The notes beneath the pieces were generated by a model. The model had not been told where the DNA came from. It did no database searches and saw nothing but the letters and a program-made list of their open reading frames with translations. Source: Acidulodesulfobacterium_A sp049965795 (GTDB lineage Bacteria > SZUA-79 > Acidulodesulfobacterales > Acidulodesulfobacteraceae). From it: a DNA stretch of 31,240 nt. The stretch's first letter is position 1, and every line of letters starts with the position of its first letter. The stretch is from assembly GCA_049965795.1 (NCBI GenBank), contig JBMFVW010000019.1:1-31240 (forward strand), read 5' to 3'. The position numbers and the translations under genes were made by a program. Below are positions 7,719 through 15,369 of this stretch, in pieces.

Positions 7719-8165
7719 ATGCCTGTATATTCGGAAAAAGTAATGGATCACTTTCAGAATCCCAGAAACGTAGGGGAAATAGAAAACGCAGACGGAGTAG
7801 GCGAACTTGGAAATCCTACGTGCGGCGATATAATGAAAATATATATTAAAGTAAAGGACGATAAGATAGAAGACGTCAAATTTAAAACTTTCGGATGCGG
7901 AGCTGCCATAGCTACGAGTTCTATGGTAACCGAACTCGTAAAAGGCAAGACTCTCGAAGAAGCAGAAAAAATATCTAATGAAGCCGTTGCCGAAGCATTA
8001 GACGGGCTTCCTCCGGTAAAGATGCATTGTTCTAATCTTGCCGCCGATGCGCTTCATCTTGCCATAGAAGACTATAAAGCCAGAAAAGAAGGCAAAGGAC
8101 CTATAGGCAGAGTTGAAACGCCTGAGCATGACGAAGACGAACACGATCTGCTTGAACAGGCATGA
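7719..8165 (+). CDS. iscU: Fe-S cluster assembly scaffold IscU/NifU N-terminal type
   Basis: A 148-residue IscU-type scaffold on which [2Fe-2S] clusters are built. The cluster ligands are all present: C35 and D37 in NPTCGD, C60 in FGCGAAIA, and H103-C104 in VKMHCSNLA; the preceding LPPVK loop (97-101) resembles the LPPVK motif recognised by HscA-type chaperones. A short acidic tail (about 136-148) is extra to E. coli IscU. AGCGGAGG precedes the ATG at the proper distance. It is first in an operon with a TusA-like and an IscS-like gene, under an IscR-type operator. No HscA/HscB or ferredoxin gene follows, so this is a minimal module. Confidence 0.96.
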   Translation: MPVYSEKVMDHFQNPRNVGEIENADGVGELGNPTCGDIMKIYIKVKDDKIEDVKFKTFGCGAAIATSSMVTELVKGKTLEEAEKISNEAVAEALDGLPPVKMHCSNLAADALHLAIEDYKARKEGKGPIGRVETPEHDEDEHDLLEQA

Positions 8166-8235
8166 AGAGCGGTTTGCAAATTTACGCCGGCAGATAATAT
8201 AATATAATGTATATACAGACAATATAATAATTATT

Positions 8236-8460
8236 ATGGATTACGATTACGAGCTCGATACTTTCGGTTTGATGTGTCCAATGCCGATTATGGAAGTTGC
8301 AGAAGAGTTTAAAAAAATACCGGACGGTTCGGTATTAAAAGTGACGGCGTCTGACGAAGGTATTATAGAAGATTTAAAGAGCTACTGCAAAAAAACCGGA
8401 CATGAATTTCTGTCCTATGAAATTAATTTGCCCGAATACATAGTTTACGTTAAAAAATAA
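8236..8460 (+). CDS. TusA/SirA-like sulfur carrier protein
   Basis: A 74-residue protein of the TusA family, small cytoplasmic carriers that hold sulfur as a persulfide on one cysteine. The signature is GLMCPMPIMEV with C14 in the CPxP motif, preceded by DTF and followed by the typical VLKVTASDEG segment and a second cysteine (C52, in SYCKKTGH). It lies between iscU and an iscS-like gene, which suggests a role in handing sulfur between donor and scaffold. Such placement is uncommon in classical isc operons. Because the IscS-like neighbour lacks the PLP lysine, this carrier may be the real sulfur entry point, which is inference. Confidence 0.9.
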   Translation: MDYDYELDTFGLMCPMPIMEVAEEFKKIPDGSVLKVTASDEGIIEDLKSYCKKTGHEFLSYEINLPEYIVYVKK

Positions 8461-8520
8461 AGACGATAATAATAAAATAATATAGAGATTGCTGCATATT
8501 TTTTAAATTTGGAGGCAAAA

Positions 8521-9714
8521 GTGAAAATAATAAATTTCGACCATTTTGCTGCTACGAAAATGAGACAGGAAGTAAAAGATGCAATGGAACCATACTTTAT
8601 TTCCGAATACGGTAATCCCCAAAGCATACATACTTTAGGCGACGAGCCCAGAGAAGCCTTATCTAAAGCCAGACTGCAGGCCGCCGAACTTTTAAACGCT
8701 TCAAGCAATGAAGTTATATTTACCGGAAGCGGTTCTGAATCAAACAATCTGGCAATAAAAGGAACGGCTTTCGCAAAAATGGACAAAGGCAAGCATATAG
8801 TCGTTTCTAAAATAGAACATTTCAGTGTTTTAAATGCCGTTAAATCTTTAGCGAAGCTCGGTTTCGAGTTCAGCGAAGTTCCGGTTGACAAATACGGTAC
8901 GGTCGATCCGCAGGAAGTTAAAAACGCATTAAGAAAAGATACCGTACTGGTAAGCATTGGACAGGCATCTAACGAGATAGGAACAATTCAGGATATTAAA
9001 GAAATTTCAAAAGTCGTTCATGAAAACTCGGCGGCTTATATGCATACCGATGCAAATACTTCATGCGGTTTTACCGAAACAGATGTAAAGGAACTCGGCG
9101 TAGATATGCTTTCTGCGGCGCCGCACAGATTTTACGGACCCAAAGGCGTGGGTCTTTTTTACCTTAAAAAAGGGATAAGAATAATGCCTTTGATAGACGG
9201 CGGAATTCAGGAATTCGGCCGCAGGGCGGGCACCGAAAACGTGCCGGCTATTGCCGGAGCTGGAGTTGCATGCGAACTTGCCAAAAAAGAGCTTAAATCC
9301 AGAACATCCCATCTGATGCCTATTCAAAAGGCTATTAAAGACGGCGTACTTAACAGTCTTGACGAAGTTTATTTAAACGGGCATCCCGAAAAAAGACTTC
9401 CCAACAATCTCAATTTTGTCGTAAAATACATAGAGGGCGAATCGATGCTTATGTGGCTCAACAACAACGGTATTATGGTTGCGAGCGGTTCGGCCTGCAC
9501 GTCTAAAATATTAAAATCATCGCACGTATTAAACGCAATCGGAGTCGATGCCGCTCTTGCGCAAGGCTCTCTTTTAATATCGCTCGGCGAGGACAATACT
9601 ATTGAAGATGCAGAATATTTCGTAAAAGAGCTTCCAGCCGTAGTTAAAAAATTAAGGGAGATGTCTCCTCTTTACGAAGAGGTTATGAAACAGAAAAAAA
9701 CGGCAGGGCATTAA
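8521..9714 (+). CDS. IscS/NifS-like protein lacking the PLP-binding lysine
   Basis: A 397-residue class V aminotransferase-fold protein resembling group I cysteine desulfurases. The GTG at 8521 is chosen because GGAGG at 8511-8515 lies five bases before it; a TTG at 8509 would overlap that SD. Kept from the family are H100 in KIEH, N151 in QASNEIG, D177 in HTDA, the YGPKGVG loop and the persulfide-carrying C326 in ASGSACTS. Not kept: the Schiff-base lysine is R203 (PHRFYGPKG; AGA codon at 9127-9129), the Q of DAVQ is T180, and the substrate-carboxylate Arg of S-I-R-x-SLG is L352. From memory it resembles Archaeoglobus fulgidus IscS, which also lacks the lysine, including YLNGHPEKRLPNN and IEGES. 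It is probably not a working desulfurase, but may form a persulfide and dock IscU. Confidence 0.88.
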   Translation: MKIINFDHFAATKMRQEVKDAMEPYFISEYGNPQSIHTLGDEPREALSKARLQAAELLNASSNEVIFTGSGSESNNLAIKGTAFAKMDKGKHIVVSKIEHFSVLNAVKSLAKLGFEFSEVPVDKYGTVDPQEVKNALRKDTVLVSIGQASNEIGTIQDIKEISKVVHENSAAYMHTDANTSCGFTETDVKELGVDMLSAAPHRFYGPKGVGLFYLKKGIRIMPLIDGGIQEFGRRAGTENVPAIAGAGVACELAKKELKSRTSHLMPIQKAIKDGVLNSLDEVYLNGHPEKRLPNNLNFVVKYIEGESMLMWLNNNGIMVASGSACTSKILKSSHVLNAIGVDAALAQGSLLISLGEDNTIEDAEYFVKELPAVVKKLREMSPLYEEVMKQKKTAGH

Positions 9715-9724
9715 GTAGCAAAAC

Positions 9725-9799
9725 GGGCGCGTAACTCAGGGGTAGAGTGCCACCTTCACACGGTGGAAGCCGCAGGTTCGAGACCTGCCGCGCCCACCA
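9725..9799 (+). tRNA. tRNA-Val (anticodon CAC), CCA encoded
   Basis: A complete cloverleaf. The acceptor stem is GGGCGCG (9725-9731) with CGCGCCC (9789-9795), the D-stem ACTC/GAGT, the anticodon stem CCACC/GGTGG with loop TTCACAC, and the T-stem GCAGG/CCTGC with loop TTCGAGA. The anticodon CAC is at 9757-9759 and reads the valine codon GUG. Discriminator A9796 is followed by an encoded CCA. It starts 10 bases after the iscS-like stop and may be cotranscribed or have its own promoter. No integrase or att-like repeat is seen beside it. Confidence 0.96.
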
Positions 9800-10031
9800 T
9801 CCAAAAATAAAGAACCAAAGCCTTTATATTTTCCCTAATAATTCCTTCCGAATTTTTCTTCATTATTACTATATTTTATCGAACTTTAAAGTTTCTATCG
9901 GCAATTTTGGGAATTAGAGCTATCTTGATTAAAATTTCTTTAATGATATAATAAGAAATAACAAAAAATAATAAAAATTACTTTTATCGCATATTTTAAC
10001 GCGGTTTATCATGAATTAATTAATATAATTT
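9800..10031 (+). promoter_or_regulatory. Leader of the phosphodiesterase/cobalamin gene run, with candidate promoter
   Basis: This 232-base stretch holds no gene. TTGATT (9925-9930) and TATAAT (9947-9952), 16 bases apart, make a good sigma-70-type promoter about 80 bases before the ATG at 10032. Upstream are a 12-base palindrome AACTTTAAAGTT (9882-9893) and one copy of a recurring TATCGGCAATTTT-type motif (near 9895-9909). I see no cobalamin riboswitch here, although cobalamin genes follow. Confidence 0.5.
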
Positions 10032-12665
10032 ATGGAAAATACGGAAAATTTTAACTTTAAAAACCTCGATGCCGGAGGATTTATCGAAGCCTTGTTAGGC
10101 TCAAAGTCTCTTGGGGTTTTTATCTACCAGAAAAACTGCAGGATAATCCATTCGAATAAAACATTCAGAGAATTTATAGGCTATTCCGAAGACGAACTCA
10201 AGAGCTTGGCGCCGTATGACATAGTAGCTGACGAATATAGGGCGGAAGTTAAAAAACTTAACGAAAGAAGGATAAACGGGGAGTTTTTTGCAGGCGAGCA
10301 AATTAATCATATGCACGTTACTAAAGAAGGCGTGTTTAAACCTACTATGGTTTTTGCATATACCGTATTTTACGACGGCAAGCCGGCAGGACTTGTTATA
10401 GTGCAGGATGTTTCTAAGCAGAAAATGTATGACGGTCTGTTCCGCTCTTTTAAGTCGCTTCAAACTATGTATGCTACTCTCTCCGAAGTTAACCAGATTA
10501 TCGTAAGGGCAAAAGACGAAAATAGTTTGTTATCCGACATATCCAAAAAAATAATCAATGAAGGTTTATTCGTAGATTCTTTTATAGTTCTTTTCGATTC
10601 CAACCTTGATATAAATGCTTCCTTTTCTAACGAAAAAAGCGATTATTTAAACTATTTAAAAAATCACCTGAGTACGCCCGAAGCTAAAAAAGGACCGCTT
10701 ATAACTTCTTTTATTAAGTCAAAAATAGTTATTAACAATGATACCTTAAAAAATACTTCGGTGTTGCCGTGGAAAGAAGAGCAGACAAGGAGAGGTTTCC
10801 TTTCAAGCGCTGCCGTGCCGGTTATCAAAAAAGGCAAAACGATAGGCGTTCTTTCTTTCTATGCAAACGAAAGAGAATTCTTTAAAAGAGATACCTATAA
10901 TTTGTTAAAAGAAATGATGATGGATATAAACTATGCTCTAGATAAAATAGAAGACGAAAAATGGCATTTTATGATCCGCACCGCTTTGAATTCCGGTTCT
11001 GATTTTACTATTATTCTAGATAAATATTTTAAAATACTGTTCGTAAATGAAAGCGTATATAAAATATTCGGTTATACTGCAGAAGAACTCGTCGGTGAAC
11101 ATTATTCCAAAATATTTGAAGGCGGCTCAGGCAAAAAATCTATAGCGGAAAGATTTCTTGCAACGATTATTTCGGGGGAAATATTAACGGATGTATTCGC
11201 TTATAAAACGAAAAACGACGGCGATATATACTGCTACACGACGATTATGCCTTTTAGCGCCGGTAATTTTTCAAACGGCAGCAGCAGAAGCAGCGGCGCA
11301 GACTGCGTTATCGAATATTATATAACGACGGGAAAAGATATTACCGGCGAAATAAAAGCGGAAGAAACCATAGAACGTTTGATAAATTTCGATCCGTTGA
11401 CCGGTTTTCCTAATAAAAAACTATTAAAAGAAAAGATAGACGAATATATAAAAGAAACATGTTATGCCGGTATTCCGTCCCATTGCGCTTTAGCTATATT
11501 GAATCCCGTAAATTTATCTTTAATAAACCATACTTACGGCTTCGAAACCGGCAGTAAGATATTAAAAGAAGCAGGCGATAAGATAAAAAAAATTATAAAA
11601 AATTTCGATATTTTGGCAAGATGGGAAGCGGATAAATTTGCCGTGTTTTTAAAGCGTTTGAAATTCGACGAAGATGCTCTGCATATAATAAACAGAGTTT
11701 TAGCGGTTCTTAACGAACCTTATTATATGCAGGACGGCGAAAAAAAGATAAATATATCTTTTAACGCCGGAATATCCGTTTATTCTAAAGATACCGGCAC
11801 TGCGCAGGCTATGTTCGACCAAGCCGAATCGGCGCTTCTTAACGCAAAATCAAAAGGAGAAAACTCCGTCAGTTTTTTTAAAAAAGAGTTTGAGGAATCT
11901 GCACGAAAAAAAGTAGAGCTAAAAAACAGTCTCAGCGAAGCTTTTGAAAAAAATCAATTCATATTGCACTATCAGCCTTATTTCGACATAAAAAACGGTT
12001 TGATAAAAGGAGCCGAAGCTCTTCTCCGGTGGCAGAAAGACGATAAACTAGTTCCGCCCATGGAGTTTATACCGTTCATGGAACAAAGCGGGATAATTAC
12101 CAAGGTTGAAAATTGGATTTTAGAAGACGTATCGCTCAATATCAGAAAGTGGTCGGACGAAGGGCTTAAAGTAGTACCTATTTCAGTCAATATATCACCT
12201 GTCAGTTTTGCCGATCCTAATTTAAAAGACAATATGCATGCGGCGCTTAATAAAAACGGTATAAAACCCGATTTGTTTAATTTGGAAATCGTGGAAAGAA
12301 CATTTATAAATAACTTAGACTACTCTTCAAAACTTTTGGGAAGTTTAAAAGAAAAAGGATTCGGACTTTCCATAGATGATTTCGGAACTGGATATTCTTC
12401 TCTTTCCTATCTTGCCGACCTTCCGTTCGATATACTTAAAATAGATATATCTTTCGTCAGGAAAATGCTTGCGGATAAACACTCCAGGTATATAGTCGAA
12501 ACTATAATTTATCTTTCCAAGAAATTAAATATGCAATCTATCGCAGAGGGCGTAGAAACCATTGAGCAGTTCAATCTATTAAAAGAATTGGGATGCGATT
12601 ATATACAAGGGTTTTTGCTCTCAAAACCGTTAGATATTGAAAAATTTAAAGCAATGCTGATTTAA
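10032..12665 (+). CDS. PAS-GAF-PAS-GGDEF(degenerate)-EAL c-di-GMP phosphodiesterase
   Basis: An 877-residue cytoplasmic signalling protein without obvious transmembrane segments. Order: PAS (about 15-130), GAF-like (about 150-305), second PAS (about 315-440), GGDEF (about 445-610) and EAL (about 625-877). The GGDEF signature is replaced by EADKF (532-536, after RW), so cyclase activity is unlikely, though GTP binding as an activator is possible. The EAL domain looks active: EALLRW from 662, NISP, the glutamate in LEIVE, SIDDFGTGYSS, LKID, AEGVE and YIQGF are all present. It probably degrades c-di-GMP under control of the sensory domains. cobU starts 6 bases after its stop, an unusual pairing with cobalamin synthesis. 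No SD is visible. Confidence 0.92.
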   Translation: MENTENFNFKNLDAGGFIEALLGSKSLGVFIYQKNCRIIHSNKTFREFIGYSEDELKSLAPYDIVADEYRAEVKKLNERRINGEFFAGEQINHMHVTKEGVFKPTMVFAYTVFYDGKPAGLVIVQDVSKQKMYDGLFRSFKSLQTMYATLSEVNQIIVRAKDENSLLSDISKKIINEGLFVDSFIVLFDSNLDINASFSNEKSDYLNYLKNHLSTPEAKKGPLITSFIKSKIVINNDTLKNTSVLPWKEEQTRRGFLSSAAVPVIKKGKTIGVLSFYANEREFFKRDTYNLLKEMMMDINYALDKIEDEKWHFMIRTALNSGSDFTIILDKYFKILFVNESVYKIFGYTAEELVGEHYSKIFEGGSGKKSIAERFLATIISGEILTDVFAYKTKNDGDIYCYTTIMPFSAGNFSNGSSRSSGADCVIEYYITTGKDITGEIKAEETIERLINFDPLTGFPNKKLLKEKIDEYIKETCYAGIPSHCALAILNPVNLSLINHTYGFETGSKILKEAGDKIKKIIKNFDILARWEADKFAVFLKRLKFDEDALHIINRVLAVLNEPYYMQDGEKKINISFNAGISVYSKDTGTAQAMFDQAESALLNAKSKGENSVSFFKKEFEESARKKVELKNSLSEAFEKNQFILHYQPYFDIKNGLIKGAEALLRWQKDDKLVPPMEFIPFMEQSGIITKVENWILEDVSLNIRKWSDEGLKVVPISVNISPVSFADPNLKDNMHAALNKNGIKPDLFNLEIVERTFINNLDYSSKLLGSLKEKGFGLSIDDFGTGYSSLSYLADLPFDILKIDISFVRKMLADKHSRYIVETIIYLSKKLNMQSIAEGVETIEQFNLLKELGCDYIQGFLLSKPLDIEKFKAMLI

Positions 12666-12671
12666 AAAAAT

Positions 12672-13298
12672 ATGGCTAAAATTTTTGTAACCGGCGGAAT
12701 TTCTTCAGGCAAATCGCAGTTTGCCGAAAATACGGCGCTTGCGCTTTATAAGTCCAATATTACTGCAGATGCCGGAATGACAAGCGGCATGGCAGGAGGA
12801 GCGGAAACCGATCCCGATAATTTCCCGCTTCTTCATTTTATAGCTACCGCAAAGACGAATATTAATATAAAAGACGGCGAAATGATTTTGAAAATTAAAA
12901 GGCATAGGGAAAGGCGGAGTAAAGCTTTTGCCGTGCATGAAAATTTCGGCGATTTAACTGCCGAAATAGATGCCGTCCACAATTCTTTTTCTGATGGACG
13001 GATTGCGGACAGGTGCGTAATATTAATAGATTCAATGACTTTATGGCTTTCATCCTTTTTTACGGACGTAAGGTATTTTGATTCTGCCGCAGAAACGGTT
13101 TTAAAGTTTGCCGAATATCTTTCCGGCATAAGATGTTCGGTAGTAACGGTTTCCGATTCTCTCGGCTTTAATTTGGTTCCTGCAGATGCATACGTCAGAA
13201 AATTTATAGAATTAAACGGTTTAATGGAGCAGAAACTTTCCGCCGTTTCGGACAAAGCTTACTGCGTTATCGCCGGAAATCCTCTTGCGTTGAAGTAG
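12672..13298 (+). CDS. cobU: Adenosylcobinamide kinase / adenosylcobinamide-phosphate guanylyltransferase
   Basis: A 208-residue bifunctional CobU/CobP-type enzyme that phosphorylates adenosylcobinamide and then attaches GMP to give AdoCbi-GDP, activating the corrin ring for lower-ligand attachment. The P-loop is GGISSGKS at 8-15. The KRHRERR segment (76-82) holds the histidine that is guanylylated in the family. ILIDSMTLWLS (118-128) corresponds to the DCLTLWLSN strand, and VSDSLGFNLVP plus a terminal AGNPLALK match the C-terminal half. Residues about 31-53 are an atypical Gly/Met/Asp-rich insertion. It lies directly after the phosphodiesterase gene and 24 bases before cobT. Confidence 0.93.
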   Translation: MAKIFVTGGISSGKSQFAENTALALYKSNITADAGMTSGMAGGAETDPDNFPLLHFIATAKTNINIKDGEMILKIKRHRERRSKAFAVHENFGDLTAEIDAVHNSFSDGRIADRCVILIDSMTLWLSSFFTDVRYFDSAAETVLKFAEYLSGIRCSVVTVSDSLGFNLVPADAYVRKFIELNGLMEQKLSAVSDKAYCVIAGNPLALK

Positions 13299-13322
13299 AA
13301 TCTAATTTATAATTAATCTAAT

Positions 13323-14456
13323 ATGAACACCAAATTGAATCATAAGGAACGTCTATTTTCTATTGCCGATAAAATTAAACCCGTCGATAAAGAAAAGTTT
13401 TATAAAATTGCCGAAAACAGGCTGAATAAACTGATTAAACCCAAGGGCAGTCTAGGCAGGTTAGAAGACTTTGCCAAAGACGTAGTGGCTATAACGGAGG
13501 AAGAAAGACCTTTTTCGGCTTGTTATAATAAAGAAAATAAGCGCTTAAATCTTAATAAATACGTCTGCGTTTTTGCCGGAGACCACGGAGTAGTCGAAGA
13601 GGGCGTCAGCTTGTTTAAGCAGGACGTTACAACCCAAATGGTTGTTAATTTTCTCAGCGGCGGAGCCGCAATTAATACGATAGCCGCTTCCGTAGGCGCA
13701 GATGTATTAGTAATCGACGTAGGAATAAAAAACGATGCGCCGTTTCAAGGAGATAATTTCATAAGCGGAAAAGTAAAAAACGGCACCTTTAATATTTACA
13801 AAGGTCCGGCAATGACGGAAAACGAAGCCGTAGAATCTATTTTAAAAGGCATAGAAACCGCCGATATAGTAATTAAGAAAAAAGGCGCCAAAATATGTGC
13901 AACGGGAGATATGGGCATAGGCAATACGACGCCCGCCTCTGCGATTACCTGCTATTATTCAAAAAAATCTCCGGAACTCGTCTGCGGAAAAGGGACGGGC
14001 GTGAGCGCCGCCGTAATTAAGAAAAAAGCGGCGATTATTAAAAAAGCCGTCGAATTTAATATAAAAGACGGCGTAAAGGGCGATGCCGTGGATGTTCTTG
14101 CCGGCGTCGGCGGATTGGAAATAGGCGCTATAGCCGGATTTATAATAGGCTGCGCCCTAAACAGGACGCCGGTTGTAGTGGACGGTTTTATTTCTACGGC
14201 CGGGGCGCTGATTGCTTTAAACATTAACCCCGCAGTTTTAGATTATATGTTTATGGGGCATCTTTCCGAAGAAAAAGGACACAAGACTGCGGTTGCCATT
14301 ATCGGCAAAACCCCTATATTAAATCTTTCTATGAGACTCGGCGAAGGAACCGGAGCGGTTATTGCGATGAAAATAATCGAAACGGCGCTTAATATGTATA
14401 ATAATATGCTTACTTTTGACGAAGCAGGCGTGATAGCTTCTAAACTTAACGTTTAG
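13323..14456 (+). CDS. cobT: Nicotinate-nucleotide:dimethylbenzimidazole phosphoribosyltransferase
   Basis: A 377-residue CobT that converts a benzimidazole base and nicotinate mononucleotide to the alpha-ribazole phosphate that becomes the lower ligand of cobalamin. It shows KPKGSLGRLE (39-48), GDHGVVEEGVS, QMVVNFLSGGAAI, GDMGIGNTTPASAI and the catalytic glutamate E341 in LGEGTGA. It is slightly longer than Salmonella CobT (356) because of a short Lys/Asn-rich segment near residue 70. It is followed 32 bases later by cobS and, further on, by a ThiC/BzaF-type gene that could provide the base it activates. Confidence 0.96.
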   Translation: MNTKLNHKERLFSIADKIKPVDKEKFYKIAENRLNKLIKPKGSLGRLEDFAKDVVAITEEERPFSACYNKENKRLNLNKYVCVFAGDHGVVEEGVSLFKQDVTTQMVVNFLSGGAAINTIAASVGADVLVIDVGIKNDAPFQGDNFISGKVKNGTFNIYKGPAMTENEAVESILKGIETADIVIKKKGAKICATGDMGIGNTTPASAITCYYSKKSPELVCGKGTGVSAAVIKKKAAIIKKAVEFNIKDGVKGDAVDVLAGVGGLEIGAIAGFIIGCALNRTPVVVDGFISTAGALIALNINPAVLDYMFMGHLSEEKGHKTAVAIIGKTPILNLSMRLGEGTGAVIAMKIIETALNMYNNMLTFDEAGVIASKLNV

Positions 14457-14488
14457 TTTTTAAGAATCATCGTTTTTATAATTGCCAA

Positions 14489-15349
14489 ATGTCTATATTG
14501 AGCGAATTTTTAGAGTCCGTAAATTTTTTGACCGTATTTAAATTCAAAAACAAAAAACACGACGAGATTACGCAGACGGAACTTTTAATAAAATCTATTA
14601 AATATTTTCCTGCTGCAGGCCTTTTCATAGGCATTGCGACAGCCTTCGTCTTTTATGTATTTAATAAATTTTTACCCTTATATCCCTCTGTTTTAATTTC
14701 TATTTTTTGTCTTTACGCCGTTACCGGAGGCCTTCATTTCGACGGCCTCTCCGATACTTCGGACGGTTTTTTCGCATATCTGAAAAGCGGAGATAGAAAC
14801 AGATTTTATAAAGCTATGAAGGACGTTAACTCAGGCGCTGCGGGAAATATTGCCGTTATTTTTTACGTTTTAATTATGTGGTCGCTAATTATATCGGCAA
14901 ATCAAACATACAGTCTTTACGCTTCAATACCGCCTTTTTTAGCTTTAAAACATTTTGCCGGAATTTTTAGCTTTCTTGATTTTAAGTTTAATTTTATATA
15001 TTTAGTTTTACTGGTTTTCCCTGCTGCGGGAAGATATACCATAGTTGTTGTATCTTATTTTTCGGAAACTCCCGAAAATTTTAAAGGAATAGGAACGGTT
15101 TTTACCGAAGGAACAGATATAAAAACGTTTTTATCCGCCTCAATTATTGCGTTTTTAATTATATGCTTGCTTGCCGGTTTAGCAGGTTTTTTTTCCGTTT
15201 TAATTACCGTTCTCGCCGTTCTTCTGATATCGCTGTATTTCAGGAAAAAATTCGGCGGTGTAAACGGAGATATGATAGGTTTTGCGGTTAAATTATCGGA
15301 ACTTGTTTTTGTAACGGCTTTGCTGGGATTTCATAAAGTGCTGTATTAG
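14489..15349 (+). CDS. cobS: Adenosylcobinamide-GDP ribazoletransferase (cobalamin synthase)
   Basis: A 286-residue integral membrane enzyme that joins AdoCbi-GDP and alpha-ribazole (phosphate) in the last steps of cobalamin assembly. The signature GGLHFDGLSDTSDG spans residues 80-93, carrying the metal-binding aspartates D85, D89 and D92. Several hydrophobic segments follow, and a NGDMIGF-type motif lies near the C-terminus, as in other CobS proteins. It lies between cobT and cbiA; the next gene begins within about 20 bases. No SD is evident before its ATG. Confidence 0.94.
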   Translation: MSILSEFLESVNFLTVFKFKNKKHDEITQTELLIKSIKYFPAAGLFIGIATAFVFYVFNKFLPLYPSVLISIFCLYAVTGGLHFDGLSDTSDGFFAYLKSGDRNRFYKAMKDVNSGAAGNIAVIFYVLIMWSLIISANQTYSLYASIPPFLALKHFAGIFSFLDFKFNFIYLVLLVFPAAGRYTIVVVSYFSETPENFKGIGTVFTEGTDIKTFLSASIIAFLIICLLAGLAGFFSVLITVLAVLLISLYFRKKFGGVNGDMIGFAVKLSELVFVTALLGFHKVLY

Positions 15350-15369
15350 TATAATTTGTGAGGGTTTTT

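Noticed and set aside
8509..8520. TTG start for the IscS-like gene
   Set aside because: The TTG overlaps GGAGG at 8511-8515, which is ideally placed for GTG 8521.
9725..9799. tRNA-Val as an integration site for a mobile element
   Set aside because: No integrase gene and no repeat of the tRNA 3' end were found in the window.
9800..10031. Cobalamin riboswitch upstream of the phosphodiesterase/cob run
   Set aside because: No B12-box-like sequence or GC-rich multi-stem structure was recognised; the region is plain and AT-rich.
15358..15369. GTG start of cbiA at 15358
   Set aside because: The GAGGG within this stretch is well placed as the SD for ATG 15370; still, the GTG is not excluded.
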